From assembly GCA_937146765.1 (NCBI GenBank), contig CAKZRP010000050.1:53643-117642 (forward strand): DNA of 64,000 bases, given 5' to 3'. Both the position numbers and the translations under genes were made by a program. The notes under the pieces are model-generated. The model was not told where the DNA came from, did not search any database, and saw only the letters and a list, made by a program, of their open reading frames with translations. This DNA is from an uncultured Paracoccaceae bacterium. GTDB lineage: Bacteria > Pseudomonadota > Alphaproteobacteria > Rhodobacterales > Rhodobacteraceae. How positions within the stretch are numbered: the first letter of the stretch is position 1; the number at the start of each line of letters is the position of its first letter. Shown in pieces: positions 8,351 to 17,367 of this stretch.

Positions 8351-9058
8351 TCAGCTTTGCGCGGTCACATAGGTCTCCGCCGCATAGAGATGCGCGGTCA
8401 CGCCGATCTTCACCGTCGGGTAGAGGTCGATGATATGCGCCATCACCATCCGCACGCAGCCCGAGCTGGCCCGCCCGCCGATCGAGGTCGGATGCGGCGT
8501 GCCATGGATGCGCAGATAGGTGTCGCGGTTGCCCTCGTAGAGATAGAGCGCCCGTGCCCCCAGCGGGTTGCGCGGTCCGGGGTCCATGCCATCGGCAAAT
8601 TGCGCATATTCCGCCGGATCGCGCTTAATCATGTCCGGGGTCGGCGTCCAGCCCGGCCATTCCGCCTTGCGCCGGATGGTATAGGTGCCCGGCTCGTAGA
8701 GGTTGCCACGCGCAATCGCCACGCCATAGCGCATGGCGGTGCCGCCCTCCTCGATGTGATAGAGATAGCGCGCCACCGCATCCACATGGATATCGCCCGG
8801 CACCAGCCCGGCATTGGCCTCCACCCGCTGCGGCAGGAACCGGGCATGGAACCCCCAGGGGTTGGTGGTGGCGGGATCGTAATTGGCCGGAGTCACCTGC
8901 GCATCCCAGGCCCGCTTGCGCGCGGCACTCGGCGCGGCGGCGGCCGGGCTTGCCAGAGTGCTGGCCAGCGTGCCCGTCAAGGTGGCCGCGACCGGACCGG
9001 CGAGGGGCGCCGAGAACAGCGCCGCGGTGGTGGAAATGAAGTGCCGTCGTGTCAGCAT
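8351..9058 (-). CDS. L,D-transpeptidase (YkuD domain), Tat-exported
   Basis: A periplasmic peptidoglycan cross-linking enzyme of 235 residues. The N terminus (MLTRRHFISTTAALFSAPLA) is a Tat signal with twin arginines and decides the start. The catalytic motif is complete: IHGTPHPTSIGGRASSGCVRM contains the HGT, the invariant SSGCVR cysteine and the arginine. Upstream strands (ARYLYHIEEGGTAMRYGVAIAR, NRDTYLRIHG) match the ErfK/YbiS/YkuD fold. Such enzymes form 3-3 cross-links or attach proteins to peptidoglycan. It is transcribed alone. Confidence 0.92.
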   Translation of the reverse strand: MLTRRHFISTTAALFSAPLAGPVAATLTGTLASTLASPAAAAPSAARKRAWDAQVTPANYDPATTNPWGFHARFLPQRVEANAGLVPGDIHVDAVARYLYHIEEGGTAMRYGVAIARGNLYEPGTYTIRRKAEWPGWTPTPDMIKRDPAEYAQFADGMDPGPRNPLGARALYLYEGNRDTYLRIHGTPHPTSIGGRASSGCVRMVMAHIIDLYPTVKIGVTAHLYAAETYVTAQS

Positions 9059-9345
9059 GTGAAATACTCCCGGTTCAGGGTCTGTCCCCTCGGTGATCCC
9101 TGCCGCTGCCCCGTCCGTCAGCAAGACCAACTGAACAAGATACGGCAATGGATCCTTCGGGCAAGTGCTAGCGGGATCATTCCGCAGGGGCAACGTCCGG
9201 CGGGGCGGATCTGACGCAATTGTGTTGCGCCGCCCCCTCTCGCCCTGCCGCAGGCCTGCCCCTGCCTGCCGGACAGGTGGACGCGGGGAACAAAGCGGCT
9301 GCAAAACCCTTCGCGAAATCCGATCTTTGCCGCTAGAGAGAAGGC

Positions 9346-9705
9346 ATGAAGTCATATTCCGATCAGGACATGAGAATGCTCAGCGGTTTGTACAAAGCGG
9401 ATTACATCACCCCCGAACGGCGCGGGTACGGCGTCGTCACCTTCCACGAGGGCGCCGTACGTGGCGGCGACAGCATCGTGGCCTATAATGGCACCTATAG
9501 CCTCTCCGGACAGGAGGTGACGATGGAACTCGAGGCCTTTCGCCATTCCCACAAGGCGGATCTGGCCCCGATCTTCGGCAAGGATCACGTCCGCATCAGC
9601 CTGCGCGGCAATCTCCTCGCCGACGGGCGGGTGCTGGCCCAGGCCGCAAGCCTTGACGCGCCGCATCTGCCGATGAAGGTGGTGCTGACCAAGCTGCGCG
9701 ACTGA
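9346..9705 (+). CDS. GrlR-family regulatory protein
   Basis: A protein of 119 residues with the GrlR (T3LEE_rep) pattern: GLYKADYIT at the start, GVVTFHEGAVRGGDSIVAYNGTYS with the characteristic GGDS...Y.GTY segment, then LEAFRHSHKADLAPIFGKDHVRISLRGN. In enteropathogens GrlR binds the GrlA activator and represses a type III secretion island. Homologues outside such islands have no known partner. No GrlA-like gene or secretion gene is seen nearby, so the role here is unknown. Confidence 0.75.
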   Translation: MKSYSDQDMRMLSGLYKADYITPERRGYGVVTFHEGAVRGGDSIVAYNGTYSLSGQEVTMELEAFRHSHKADLAPIFGKDHVRISLRGNLLADGRVLAQAASLDAPHLPMKVVLTKLRD

Positions 9706-9792
9706 TCCCGCCCCTGCGGCGGCGCACTGTTCAAGATCGATGCCAGGCCCAAGAATTCGACCCGAGAGACCACGCAAAGAAAGCATGACCCG

Positions 9793-10557
9793 ATGACCAC
9801 CACGCTAATCGTTCTGGCCCATCCCGAGGGGCGCTCCTTCAACGGCGCCTGGGCCGAGGCCAGCCGCCAGGCCTGTCTCGCCGCCGGCGACACCGTGCTG
9901 TTCACCGATCTCGAACGCCTGGGTTTTGACGCGGTGGAATCCGTGCGCCATTTTGCCGGCTGGCCCGCCGAGACCCCCTTTGACCCCCTTAAGGCCCAGG
10001 CCGACGCCAGCCTGTCGCAGGGCCTGCCCGCCGATGTCAGCGCCGAGATCGCCAAGCTGCGCGCCGCCGACCGGGTGATCTTCCACTTCCCGATCTGGTG
10101 GTTTGCGCCCCCGGCAGTGCTGAAGGGCTGGCTCGACCGGGTGCTGGCGCATGAGGAGACCCACTCTGTCGAGCAGCGGTTCGACAGCGGCCAGTTCCGC
10201 GGCCGCAGCGCCCTGTTTTGCGTCACCACCGGGGCGCAGGCGGAGGAAAGCGGCCCCGACGGCAAGGAGGGCGACATCCGCCTGCTCCTGTGGCCGCTGG
10301 CCTATACGCTGCGCTACCTCGGGTTTGACGTCTGGGAGCCGGAGATCATCCACGGGGTGCATGGCTATCACCGCGATGCCAAACGCCTGGCGCTGGAGAG
10401 CCGCCTCTCCGCCGCCCTCGCCGCCCAGGGCGATCTGATCGCCGGGCTGCCCCGGCGCCCGCTCCTGCCCTTCAACGCCGACAGCGATTTTGACGCCGAG
10501 GGGCGACTGCGCCCGGACCGGCCCAGCCACACGCCCTTCATCCGCCACCCCGGCTGA
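9793..10557 (+). CDS. NAD(P)H-dependent quinone oxidoreductase (flavodoxin-2 fold)
   Basis: A flavoprotein of 254 residues. It opens with the flavodoxin-like strand and FMN/FAD loop LIVLAHPEGRSFNGAW, and carries the family hallmark HFPIWWFAPPAVLKGWLDRVL (about 98-118), as in MdaB/KefF/NQO1 relatives. Two-electron reduction of quinones is the family reaction. A C-terminal extension after about 215 is not typical. It lies 134 bp upstream of an SDR gene in the same direction, without evidence of a shared pathway. Confidence 0.85.
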   Translation: MTTTLIVLAHPEGRSFNGAWAEASRQACLAAGDTVLFTDLERLGFDAVESVRHFAGWPAETPFDPLKAQADASLSQGLPADVSAEIAKLRAADRVIFHFPIWWFAPPAVLKGWLDRVLAHEETHSVEQRFDSGQFRGRSALFCVTTGAQAEESGPDGKEGDIRLLLWPLAYTLRYLGFDVWEPEIIHGVHGYHRDAKRLALESRLSAALAAQGDLIAGLPRRPLLPFNADSDFDAEGRLRPDRPSHTPFIRHPG

Positions 10558-10690
10558 GCGCGGACGCCGGCACCCGTTCAGGCCCGGGTGTGAGCGCAAC
10601 TTCCGCTTGCGCCTGCGCCGCACCCCGCCCCATGCTGCCCCCGAGGAGAGGGGGGCGCTGCCCGCGCCCGCCGCAGAGAGGGAGCCCGCC

Positions 10691-11458
10691 GTGATTCAGA
10701 CTGTGAACCAGACCGAAACCGCCATCGTCACCGGCGCCGCCCGCGGCATCGGCCTTGCCACCGTCAGGCTCTTCCTCGCCGAGGGTCGCCGCGTCGCCAT
10801 GATCGACCGCGACGCAGAGGCGCTGGAGGCCGCCGCCGCCGCGCTCTCCAATGTAGTGCCGGTGCTCTGCGATGTCTCCGAACCGGAGGCGGTGGAAGCG
10901 ATGATGGCGGACTGCGCCCGCAGCCTCGGCCGCATCGACGCGCTGGTCAACAATGCCGGCGTGGCCGATTTCGGCCCCATCGAGGAGACCAGCTTTGCCC
11001 GCTGGCGGCGGATCATGGCGACCAATCTCGACGGGGTCTTCCTCTGCTCGCAGGCGGCGATTCCGCATCTGCGGGCCAGCCGCGGCGCCATCGTCAACAT
11101 CGCCTCGATCTCGGGGCTGCGCGCCTCCACCCTGCGGGTGGCCTATGGCACCTCCAAGGCGGCGGTGATCCAGCTCACCCGGCAGCAGGCGGCGGAGCTT
11201 GGGGAATACGGCATCCGCGCCAATTGCGTCGCCCCGGGTCCGGTGCGCACCAAACTGGCGATGGCGGTGCACACACAGGAGATCATCGACGCCTATCACG
11301 ACGCCATCCCCCTCAACCGCTATGGCAGCGAGGAGGAGATCGCCGCGGTGATCACCTTCCTCTGCTCGCCCGCCGCCAGCTATGTCACCGGCCAGACCAT
11401 CGCCTCGGACGGTGGCTTCCAATCCACCGGCGTCGGCCTGCCCGCCCTGCGCCGCTAG
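10691..11458 (+). CDS. Short-chain dehydrogenase/reductase (SDR)
   Basis: An NAD(P)-dependent oxidoreductase of 255 residues with all classical SDR marks: TGAARGIG (cofactor glycine motif), VNNAG, catalytic serine in IASISGL, and YGTSK (catalytic Tyr and Lys). The C-terminal SYVTGQTIASDGGF is typical of FabG-like SDRs. A GTG start at 10691 preceded by GAGAGGGAG is preferred; an in-frame N-terminal extension is low-complexity and unlike the family. The 3' end overlaps the convergent amine oxidase gene by four bases. The substrate is unknown. Confidence 0.88.
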   Translation: MIQTVNQTETAIVTGAARGIGLATVRLFLAEGRRVAMIDRDAEALEAAAAALSNVVPVLCDVSEPEAVEAMMADCARSLGRIDALVNNAGVADFGPIEETSFARWRRIMATNLDGVFLCSQAAIPHLRASRGAIVNIASISGLRASTLRVAYGTSKAAVIQLTRQQAAELGEYGIRANCVAPGPVRTKLAMAVHTQEIIDAYHDAIPLNRYGSEEEIAAVITFLCSPAASYVTGQTIASDGGFQSTGVGLPALRR

Positions 11459-12753
11459 GCGCCGCCCGGTCCGCGCGCCACCCCATAGGGGCCCGCCGCA
11501 TGGGTCAGGGTGGCGCCGAACTCGTAATAGGCCCCCTTGGCCGCGGTCAGCCGCTCGCGGTGATCGCCCACCACCGGCAGCGGCAGCGCCTCCCTGTTGC
11601 CGGTGAGGAGCGCGCTGGCCGCCGCGCTGCCCACCACCGTGCCGGGGCTGATGCCGCGCCCGGAATAGCCGAAACAGGCATAGGCCGAGGGGCCGAAGTC
11701 CACCACCTTGGGCACATGGTCGCCGGTCATGGCGATGCGCCCGCTCCACTGGTGCTCAAACCGCAGATGCGCCAGCTCGGGATAGAGGCTGCGCAGCTTG
11801 CGCGCCGCCCAGCCCGCATGGATCCGCCCGCCCGGCCCGGCGCCATCACCCATGCCGCCGACGATCAGCCGCCCGGCCTGATCCACCCGCACCGAGGACA
11901 TCACCAGCGCCGTGTCCCAGCAGCCCTCGCCGCCCGGCAGCACCCGCGCCCGCTCCGCCGCGCTCATCGGCGCGGTGGCGAACTGGCAGTAGTTCACCGG
12001 CACGAATTGCGGCGCATAGCCGCCGGTGATGCCGGCGTGATAGGCATTGGTGGCGAGGAGCAGCCGCGGAGCCCGCACCACAGGGCCCGCCGCCGTGCGC
12101 ACCGACCAGATCCCCCCGGCATGGGCGAGGCTCTTCACCGGCGTCTCCTGACAGATCACCGCGCCCCGCTCCGCCGCCGCCCGCGCCAGCCCGGTGCAAT
12201 AGGCGCGCGGCTGGATGGTCCCCGCCCGCGGATCGAGAAGCGCGCCGTAAAAGGCGGCACTGCCGGTGCGCGCCCGGGTCTCCTCGGGCGAGAGCAGCTG
12301 CAAGGGCGCGCCAAAGCGGTTGCCCTGCCGGAACCGGCTTTCCAGATCCGCCAGCCCGGCGGGCGCATGGGCCAGATGCAGGGTGCCGTTGCGGGTCGCC
12401 TCGCAGTCGATGCCATAGGTCTCGACCCGCTGGAACACCGCCGCAGGCCCCGCCCCCAGCGCCTCGATCAGCCGCCGCCCCGCCGTCTCGCCCATCTGGG
12501 CGATCACCGTGTCCGGCGGCAGCCAGAGGCCGGCATTGACCAGCCCCACGTTGCGCCCCGAGCCGCCAAAGCCGACCCGCTCCGCCTCCAGAAGCACCAC
12601 CGAGGCGCCGCTCTCCACCGCCTGCAAGGCGGCGGCGCAGCCGGTGAACCCGCCGCCGATCACCACCAGATCGGCGCTCAGATCCGCCTCCAGCCGCCGC
12701 AGCGGCAGGGTCTCGCGGTTGGAAGCCTGCCAGAGGCTGGTTGCAATCGTCAT
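11455..12753 (-). CDS. amaA: FAD-dependent amine oxidoreductase, likely L-pipecolate oxidase
   Basis: A DAO-family flavoprotein of 432 residues. The N-terminal Rossmann motif is DLVVIGGGFTGCAAALQA, with the FAD-contacting ERVGFGGSGRNVGLV and the C-terminal ACFGYSGRGISPGTVVG. It belongs with PuuB and AmaA type oxidases. It is last in an operon with a 2-aminoadipate-type aminotransferase, an ALDH7-like dehydrogenase and HglS. That is the context of L-pipecolate oxidase, which makes piperideine-6-carboxylate and hence 2-aminoadipate semialdehyde. The substrate assignment rests on context; another cyclic or primary amine is possible. Confidence 0.75.
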   Translation of the reverse strand: MTIATSLWQASNRETLPLRRLEADLSADLVVIGGGFTGCAAALQAVESGASVVLLEAERVGFGGSGRNVGLVNAGLWLPPDTVIAQMGETAGRRLIEALGAGPAAVFQRVETYGIDCEATRNGTLHLAHAPAGLADLESRFRQGNRFGAPLQLLSPEETRARTGSAAFYGALLDPRAGTIQPRAYCTGLARAAAERGAVICQETPVKSLAHAGGIWSVRTAAGPVVRAPRLLLATNAYHAGITGGYAPQFVPVNYCQFATAPMSAAERARVLPGGEGCWDTALVMSSVRVDQAGRLIVGGMGDGAGPGGRIHAGWAARKLRSLYPELAHLRFEHQWSGRIAMTGDHVPKVVDFGPSAYACFGYSGRGISPGTVVGSAAASALLTGNREALPLPVVGDHRERLTAAKGAYYEFGATLTHAAGPYGVARGPGGA

Positions 12754-13973
12754 GCTCTGTCTCCGTCCTGCGCGGTCGCCATCCCGGCGGTCACGAACCG
12801 GGCCAGCCGGGCCAGCCCCGCCTCCAGATCCGCCGTGCCATAGGCAAAGGACAGCCGCAGATGCCCCGGCAGCCCAAAGGCGCGGCCCGGCACCAGCGCC
12901 AGCCCCTCCTGTTCCAGCAGCTCCGCGCAGAAGGCGGCACAGCTCTCCAGCCTCAGCCGCGCCATCGCGCCTTCGATATTGGGAAAGACGTAGAAGGCCC
13001 CGTCGGGGCTCGGGCAGGTGATCCCCGGCAGGGCATTGAGCCCTTCGACCACCAGATCGCGCCGCGCGCGCAGGATCTCGCGCCGCTCCGCCAGCAGCTC
13101 CTGCGGTCCCGACAGGGCGGCAAGGGCCGCCGCCTGCGCAATCGAACAGGCCCCCGAGGTGACCTGCCCCTGCACCGCCCCAAGCGCGGCGATCATCCCG
13201 GCGGGACCGATGCCCCAGCCGATGCGCCAGCCGGTCATCGCATAGGCCTTGGAGACCCCGTTGACCACCAGCATCCGCCCCGCGAGCTCCGGCGCCACCT
13301 CGCGCAGGGTCGCCACCGGCCCATAGGCAAGCAGGTCATAGATCTCGTCCATCAGGATCATCACCTGCGGATGGGCGACCAGAACATCCGCCAGCGCCCG
13401 CAGCTCTGCCGCCGAATAGAGGCAGCCGGTGGGGTTGGCGGGGGCGTTCAGCATCAGCCAGCGGGTCTTTGGCGTCAGCGCCGCCGCCAGCTGCTCCGGG
13501 CTGAGGCGAAAGCCACTCCCCGCCGGGCAGTCCAGCACCACCGGCACCCCTTCGGCCATCGCGACGATATCGGAATAGCTGGTCCAATAGGGCGCGGGCA
13601 TCACCACCTCGTCGCCGGGATCGAGGCTGGCCAGCATCGCATTGGCGATCACCTGCTTGGCGCCGGTGGAGACGATCACATTGCCCCGCTCCACCCCCGC
13701 CTGCGCCGCGATCCGGTCCCGCAGCGCCGGGGTGCCGAGGGTGGCGGGATAGCGCGTCTGCCCCGCCAGCGCCGCCTGATGGGCGGCCTCGATCACATGC
13801 GCCGGGGTGGGGAAATCCGGCTCCCCGGTCGAGAGCGCGATGACATCCTGCCCCTCGGCCCTGAGGCGGGCGGCGCGTTCAGTCAGTTGCACGATCTCGG
13901 AGAGCTCGATCCGGGCGATCCGGGCGGCGCGTCGAAAGGGGGGCGGGGTCGGGATGGATGGGGGCGTCATCAA
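12750..13973 (-). CDS. PLP-dependent aminotransferase, likely 2-aminoadipate transaminase
   Basis: A class I fold-type aminotransferase of 407 residues. It shows VIALSTGEPDFPTP at the substrate-entry region, NAPANPTGCLYS, and the PLP lysine in VVNGVSKAYAMTGWRIGW. Its start region is that of the aspartate/prephenate aminotransferase subgroup. The start codon region of the amine oxidase overlaps its 3' end by four bases (ATGA), so the two are translationally coupled. In the lysine pathway inferred for this operon it would convert 2-aminoadipate to 2-oxoadipate, the substrate of HglS. The first two codons are both Met; either may start. Confidence 0.8.
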   Translation of the reverse strand: MMTPPSIPTPPPFRRAARIARIELSEIVQLTERAARLRAEGQDVIALSTGEPDFPTPAHVIEAAHQAALAGQTRYPATLGTPALRDRIAAQAGVERGNVIVSTGAKQVIANAMLASLDPGDEVVMPAPYWTSYSDIVAMAEGVPVVLDCPAGSGFRLSPEQLAAALTPKTRWLMLNAPANPTGCLYSAAELRALADVLVAHPQVMILMDEIYDLLAYGPVATLREVAPELAGRMLVVNGVSKAYAMTGWRIGWGIGPAGMIAALGAVQGQVTSGACSIAQAAALAALSGPQELLAERREILRARRDLVVEGLNALPGITCPSPDGAFYVFPNIEGAMARLRLESCAAFCAELLEQEGLALVPGRAFGLPGHLRLSFAYGTADLEAGLARLARFVTAGMATAQDGDRA

Positions 13974-14071
13974 GAGCGGCTCCGGCGACAGCGATGGGGT
14001 GAAGGTCTATCAGGCAAGGGACGGAGGACAAGGGGGCAAGGGGGCCAGCCCCCCCCTGCCCTCTTTTCGCC

Positions 14072-15607
14072 TCAGTCGAGGTCGAAGACCACCCCCTGCG
14101 CCAGCGGCAGCGCCTTGGAGTAGTTGATGGTATTGGTGGCCCGCCGCATATAGGCGCGCCAGGCGTCCGATCCGCTCTCGCGGCCGCCGCCGGTCTCCTT
14201 CTCGCCGCCAAAGGCGCCGCCGATCTCGGCGCCGGAGGTGCCGATATTGACATTGGCGATGCCGCAGTCCGACCCGCGCGAGGACAGGAAGGTCTCCATC
14301 TCCCGCAGATCGGTGGTGAAGATCGCCGAGGAGAGCCCGCCGCCCACCGCGTTATGGGTCTCCAGCACCGCATCAAAATCGCTGTATTTCAGCACGTAGA
14401 GGATCGGCGCAAAGGTCTCGCGCAGCACCGGGCCGGCGTGCTCGGGCATCTCCACCAGGGCGGGATGCACGTAATAGGCCCCCGCGCCTTCGACCTTGGC
14501 GCGCGTGCCGCCATGCACCACGCCCCCCAGCGCCGCCGCCTCCGCCAGCGCGCCCTGCATCGCCTCATAGGCGGCGCCGTCGATCAGCGGGCCGACCAGC
14601 GCCCCCGAGGTCAGGGGATTGCCGACCGAGACCGAGGCATAGGCGCGTTTCAGCGCCGGCACGATCTGGTCATAGACGCTCTCGTGCACAAACAGCCGCC
14701 GCATGGTGGTGCAGCGCTGCCCGGCGGTGCCCATGGCGCCAAAGGCCACCGCCCGCAGCGCCATGTCGAGATCCGCCGAGGGGCAGACGATCCCGGCATT
14801 GTTGCCGCCGAGTTCGAGGATGCACTTGCCGAACCGCGCCGCCACCTTGGGGCCGACGATGCGCCCCATGCGGGTGGAGCCGGTGGCGGAGATCAGCGCC
14901 ACCGCCTCGCTCTCCACCAGCGCGGCACCGAGGGCGGGGCCGCCGATCAGCACCTGGCTCAAGCCCTCCGGCGCCTCGGCGCCGAAACGCGCCAGCGCGC
15001 GGTCGAACACCGCCTGACAGGCCAGCGCGGTCAGCGGCGTCTTTTCCGAGGGCTTCCAGATCACCGGGTCGCCGCAGACCAGCGCCAGCGCCGCGTTCCA
15101 GCACCAGGGCGCGCAGGGAAAGTTGAAGGCGGTGATGATGCCGACCACGCCCAGCGGATGCCAGGTCTCCATCATCCGGTGGCCGGGGCGCTCGGTGGCG
15201 ATGGTCAGACCATAGAGCTGGCGCGACAGGCCCACGGCGAAATCGCAGATGTCGATCATCTCCTGTACTTCGCCCAGACCCTCGGAGGGCGACTTGCCCG
15301 CCTCGATCGACACCATCCGCCCCAGCTCTTCCTTGGCGGCGCGCAACTCCTCGGCATAAAGCCGCACCAGCTCGCCCCGGCGCGGCGCCGGCACCAACCG
15401 CCACTGGCGGAAGGCGCTGTTGGCCCGCGCAATCGCCGCCTCCGCCTCGGCGACACTGTGCTCGGCCAGCCGCGCCACCTCGGCGCCGCTCACCGGCGAG
15501 ACCACGCTGAGCCCGCCCTCCACATCGAGCGACTGGGTGACGCCACAGGCCGCCAGCGTCTCGCGGGTGATCTCGGGCAGGGGACGGGAGAGCAGGGTAT
15601 CGGTCAT
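14072..15607 (-). CDS. amaB: Alpha-aminoadipate semialdehyde dehydrogenase (ALDH7/antiquitin type)
   Basis: An NAD(P)-dependent aldehyde dehydrogenase of 511 residues. The segment ELGGNNAGIVCPSADLDMAL followed by GTAGQRCTTMRRLFVHESVYD is the antiquitin (ALDH7A1) signature, with the catalytic Cys in GQRCTT and Glu in ELGGNN. This family oxidises 2-aminoadipate-6-semialdehyde to 2-aminoadipate. The ATG at 15607 follows AAAGGAGG, a strong ribosome site that rules out an in-frame extension of 18 residues. The 98-bp gap to the aminotransferase contains a G/C-rich hairpin (about 14040-14065) that may modulate downstream expression. Confidence 0.88.
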   Translation of the reverse strand: MTDTLLSRPLPEITRETLAACGVTQSLDVEGGLSVVSPVSGAEVARLAEHSVAEAEAAIARANSAFRQWRLVPAPRRGELVRLYAEELRAAKEELGRMVSIEAGKSPSEGLGEVQEMIDICDFAVGLSRQLYGLTIATERPGHRMMETWHPLGVVGIITAFNFPCAPWCWNAALALVCGDPVIWKPSEKTPLTALACQAVFDRALARFGAEAPEGLSQVLIGGPALGAALVESEAVALISATGSTRMGRIVGPKVAARFGKCILELGGNNAGIVCPSADLDMALRAVAFGAMGTAGQRCTTMRRLFVHESVYDQIVPALKRAYASVSVGNPLTSGALVGPLIDGAAYEAMQGALAEAAALGGVVHGGTRAKVEGAGAYYVHPALVEMPEHAGPVLRETFAPILYVLKYSDFDAVLETHNAVGGGLSSAIFTTDLREMETFLSSRGSDCGIANVNIGTSGAEIGGAFGGEKETGGGRESGSDAWRAYMRRATNTINYSKALPLAQGVVFDLD

Positions 15608-15696
15608 CGGGAACCTCCTTTGGGGGGGGAAATCTGGATCAGGACAGCGGCGGGGCCTCACGCCCCACCGCAGGGAAGGATCAGGTCAGGTGCCAC

Positions 15697-17088
15697 TCAG
15701 GCCACACTCAGGCGGGAAATCTCAGCCCGCGCCCGCGCCAGCGAGGCGGCCTCCGCCTCGGCGTAGCACTGGTAAAGCTCAACCACCCGCGCGCCCAGGT
15801 CCGCCTCGAAGAGGGCGCGGTTGGGATTGGCGACAAAGGCCTGCGCCGCCGCATCGCCGAGGTTGGACTGAAAGATCCCGGCGGCCGAAACCGGCAGGAA
15901 ATCCTCATAGACGATGGGATCGGCGCGCAGCAGCCCAGCGGCGATCAGCGCCTCCACCTCGGCCCCCGCCTCATGGGCCGCCGCCCTCCGGCCGGTGGCG
16001 GAATACCTGAAATAGCCAAGCCCCTCGCGGCGCAGGCTGTCAAGATCGTCGGGGAAAGCGGCAAAGCTCGCGTCCAGCGCCGCCATATACTCCGCCGCAT
16101 TGCTGCCATCGGCGCGCGGGGTGACGCGGCCCCTTGTCTCGCCCAGCAACCGGTCATAAAGCGCCTGCCCCTTGGGCGTCAGCGCCAGACCGCGCTGTTC
16201 GATCTCGCCAAAACGGGCGGTATGCCGGCCCGCCACCGCCGCGCCTTTCGCCCCGACAAAGCGCACCGGCTCTTCCAGCGCCTTGAAGGAGGTCTGGCGC
16301 AGCAGGATCGGCACCGCCCGGCGCGGCGGCCCTTCGATCACCGCCTTGGGGGCGATGCCCCGCTCCGGCATCTGCGCCTGCACCGCGTCGATATCCAGCG
16401 TGCGCGGGGTCAGGTGGTTGATATGCGGCCCCTTGAAGGCCACCACATCCGCCACCAGCCGATGCGCCTCGTGCAGGCGGTGGTACATGTCGAACGAGAC
16501 ATTGGCCTCGCCATGCCAGCGGAAGGTCTCTAGCGCCTCGGCGACAAAGCGCTCCGCCTCCGCCGCGCTCAGCCCGCCCTGCGCCTCGGCGCGGGCGATC
16601 ATCTCGCGGCAGCCCTCGGTATAGATCTGCCGGCCGACAAGGATCGCCTCTGCCTCGGCGCGCAGTTCCGCATCCTCGATGAGGTCCAGCCGCAGGAGCG
16701 AGGTGAAGACCCGGAAGGGATTGCGCGCCAGCGCGGCCTCCTCCACCGGGCGAAAGGCGGTGGAATGCACCGGCACCCCGGCCACCGAAAGGTCGTAATA
16801 GCCGACCGGATACATGCCCATCACCGCAAAGAGCCGCCGCATCATCGCCAGCTCCGCCGCCGTGCCCAGCCGGATGGCGCCATGGCGCTCCTCGCTGATG
16901 CGCTCCAGCTCGCCCAGATCCTGCAGGCGCCGGGCCTCGGTGGGATCGGCTTCGAGGCACTCTGCATTGACCGCCTGCACCAGCTCCATCAGCGTGCCAT
17001 AGGCGGGCACTTCGGTGCGGTACATCGCGGACATGGCGCGGGAAAACAGCGTGCGGATGGCATCCGCGGGCAGCATGGCCTCGGTCAT
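15697..17088 (-). CDS. hglS: HglS-type 2-oxoadipate dioxygenase/decarboxylase (DUF1338)
   Basis: A protein of 463 residues, full length for the HglS/YdcJ family. H69 (SEERHG), H225 (GPHINHLTPRTLDID) and E295 (RFGEIEQRG) fall almost exactly where the metal-binding His-His-Glu triad of Pseudomonas HglS lies. VGYYDLSVAGVPVHSTAFRP and YEDFLPVSAAGIFQSNL are further family blocks. HglS turns 2-oxoadipate into 2-hydroxyglutarate with O2. It is the first gene of the operon, followed by amaB, the aminotransferase and amaA. The start at 17088 has GGAG upstream; a longer frame would read into the promoter. Confidence 0.9.
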   Translation of the reverse strand: MTEAMLPADAIRTLFSRAMSAMYRTEVPAYGTLMELVQAVNAECLEADPTEARRLQDLGELERISEERHGAIRLGTAAELAMMRRLFAVMGMYPVGYYDLSVAGVPVHSTAFRPVEEAALARNPFRVFTSLLRLDLIEDAELRAEAEAILVGRQIYTEGCREMIARAEAQGGLSAAEAERFVAEALETFRWHGEANVSFDMYHRLHEAHRLVADVVAFKGPHINHLTPRTLDIDAVQAQMPERGIAPKAVIEGPPRRAVPILLRQTSFKALEEPVRFVGAKGAAVAGRHTARFGEIEQRGLALTPKGQALYDRLLGETRGRVTPRADGSNAAEYMAALDASFAAFPDDLDSLRREGLGYFRYSATGRRAAAHEAGAEVEALIAAGLLRADPIVYEDFLPVSAAGIFQSNLGDAAAQAFVANPNRALFEADLGARVVELYQCYAEAEAASLARARAEISRLSVA

Positions 17089-17207
17089 CTCTGGCTCCGG
17101 TTTGGCGGTCACATGGCCATGGCATAGCCGCAGCACCCGCACCGGCAAAACGCGCAATTCACATGCCCCCATTCCGGAAAATCATCCCTCCCCACCCCTT
17201 GCCGAAC

Positions 17208-17284
17208 AGGCACAGCCCCTTGCAAGAAGGGCCCGGTCCCTTCACGAAAAGGATTGTGCCTGCGCCACAAATAGGATTGTGCCT
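17208..17284. promoter_or_regulatory. Repeated boxes in the hglS-lysR divergent promoter
   Basis: AGGATTGTGCCT occurs twice (17250-17261 and 17273-17284), 23 bp apart. A related inverted copy AGGCACAGCCCCT lies at 17208-17220. The cluster sits between the operon and its divergent LysR gene and is likely the regulator's binding region. Confidence 0.5.
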
Positions 17285-17367
17285 TTCGCCCCCGGCTTTT
17301 ATCCCTCGGGGGGGCTCGGCGCACTCCGCCGCCCCCCACCCGATCCCAGTACCGGAGCCCGCCCCCC

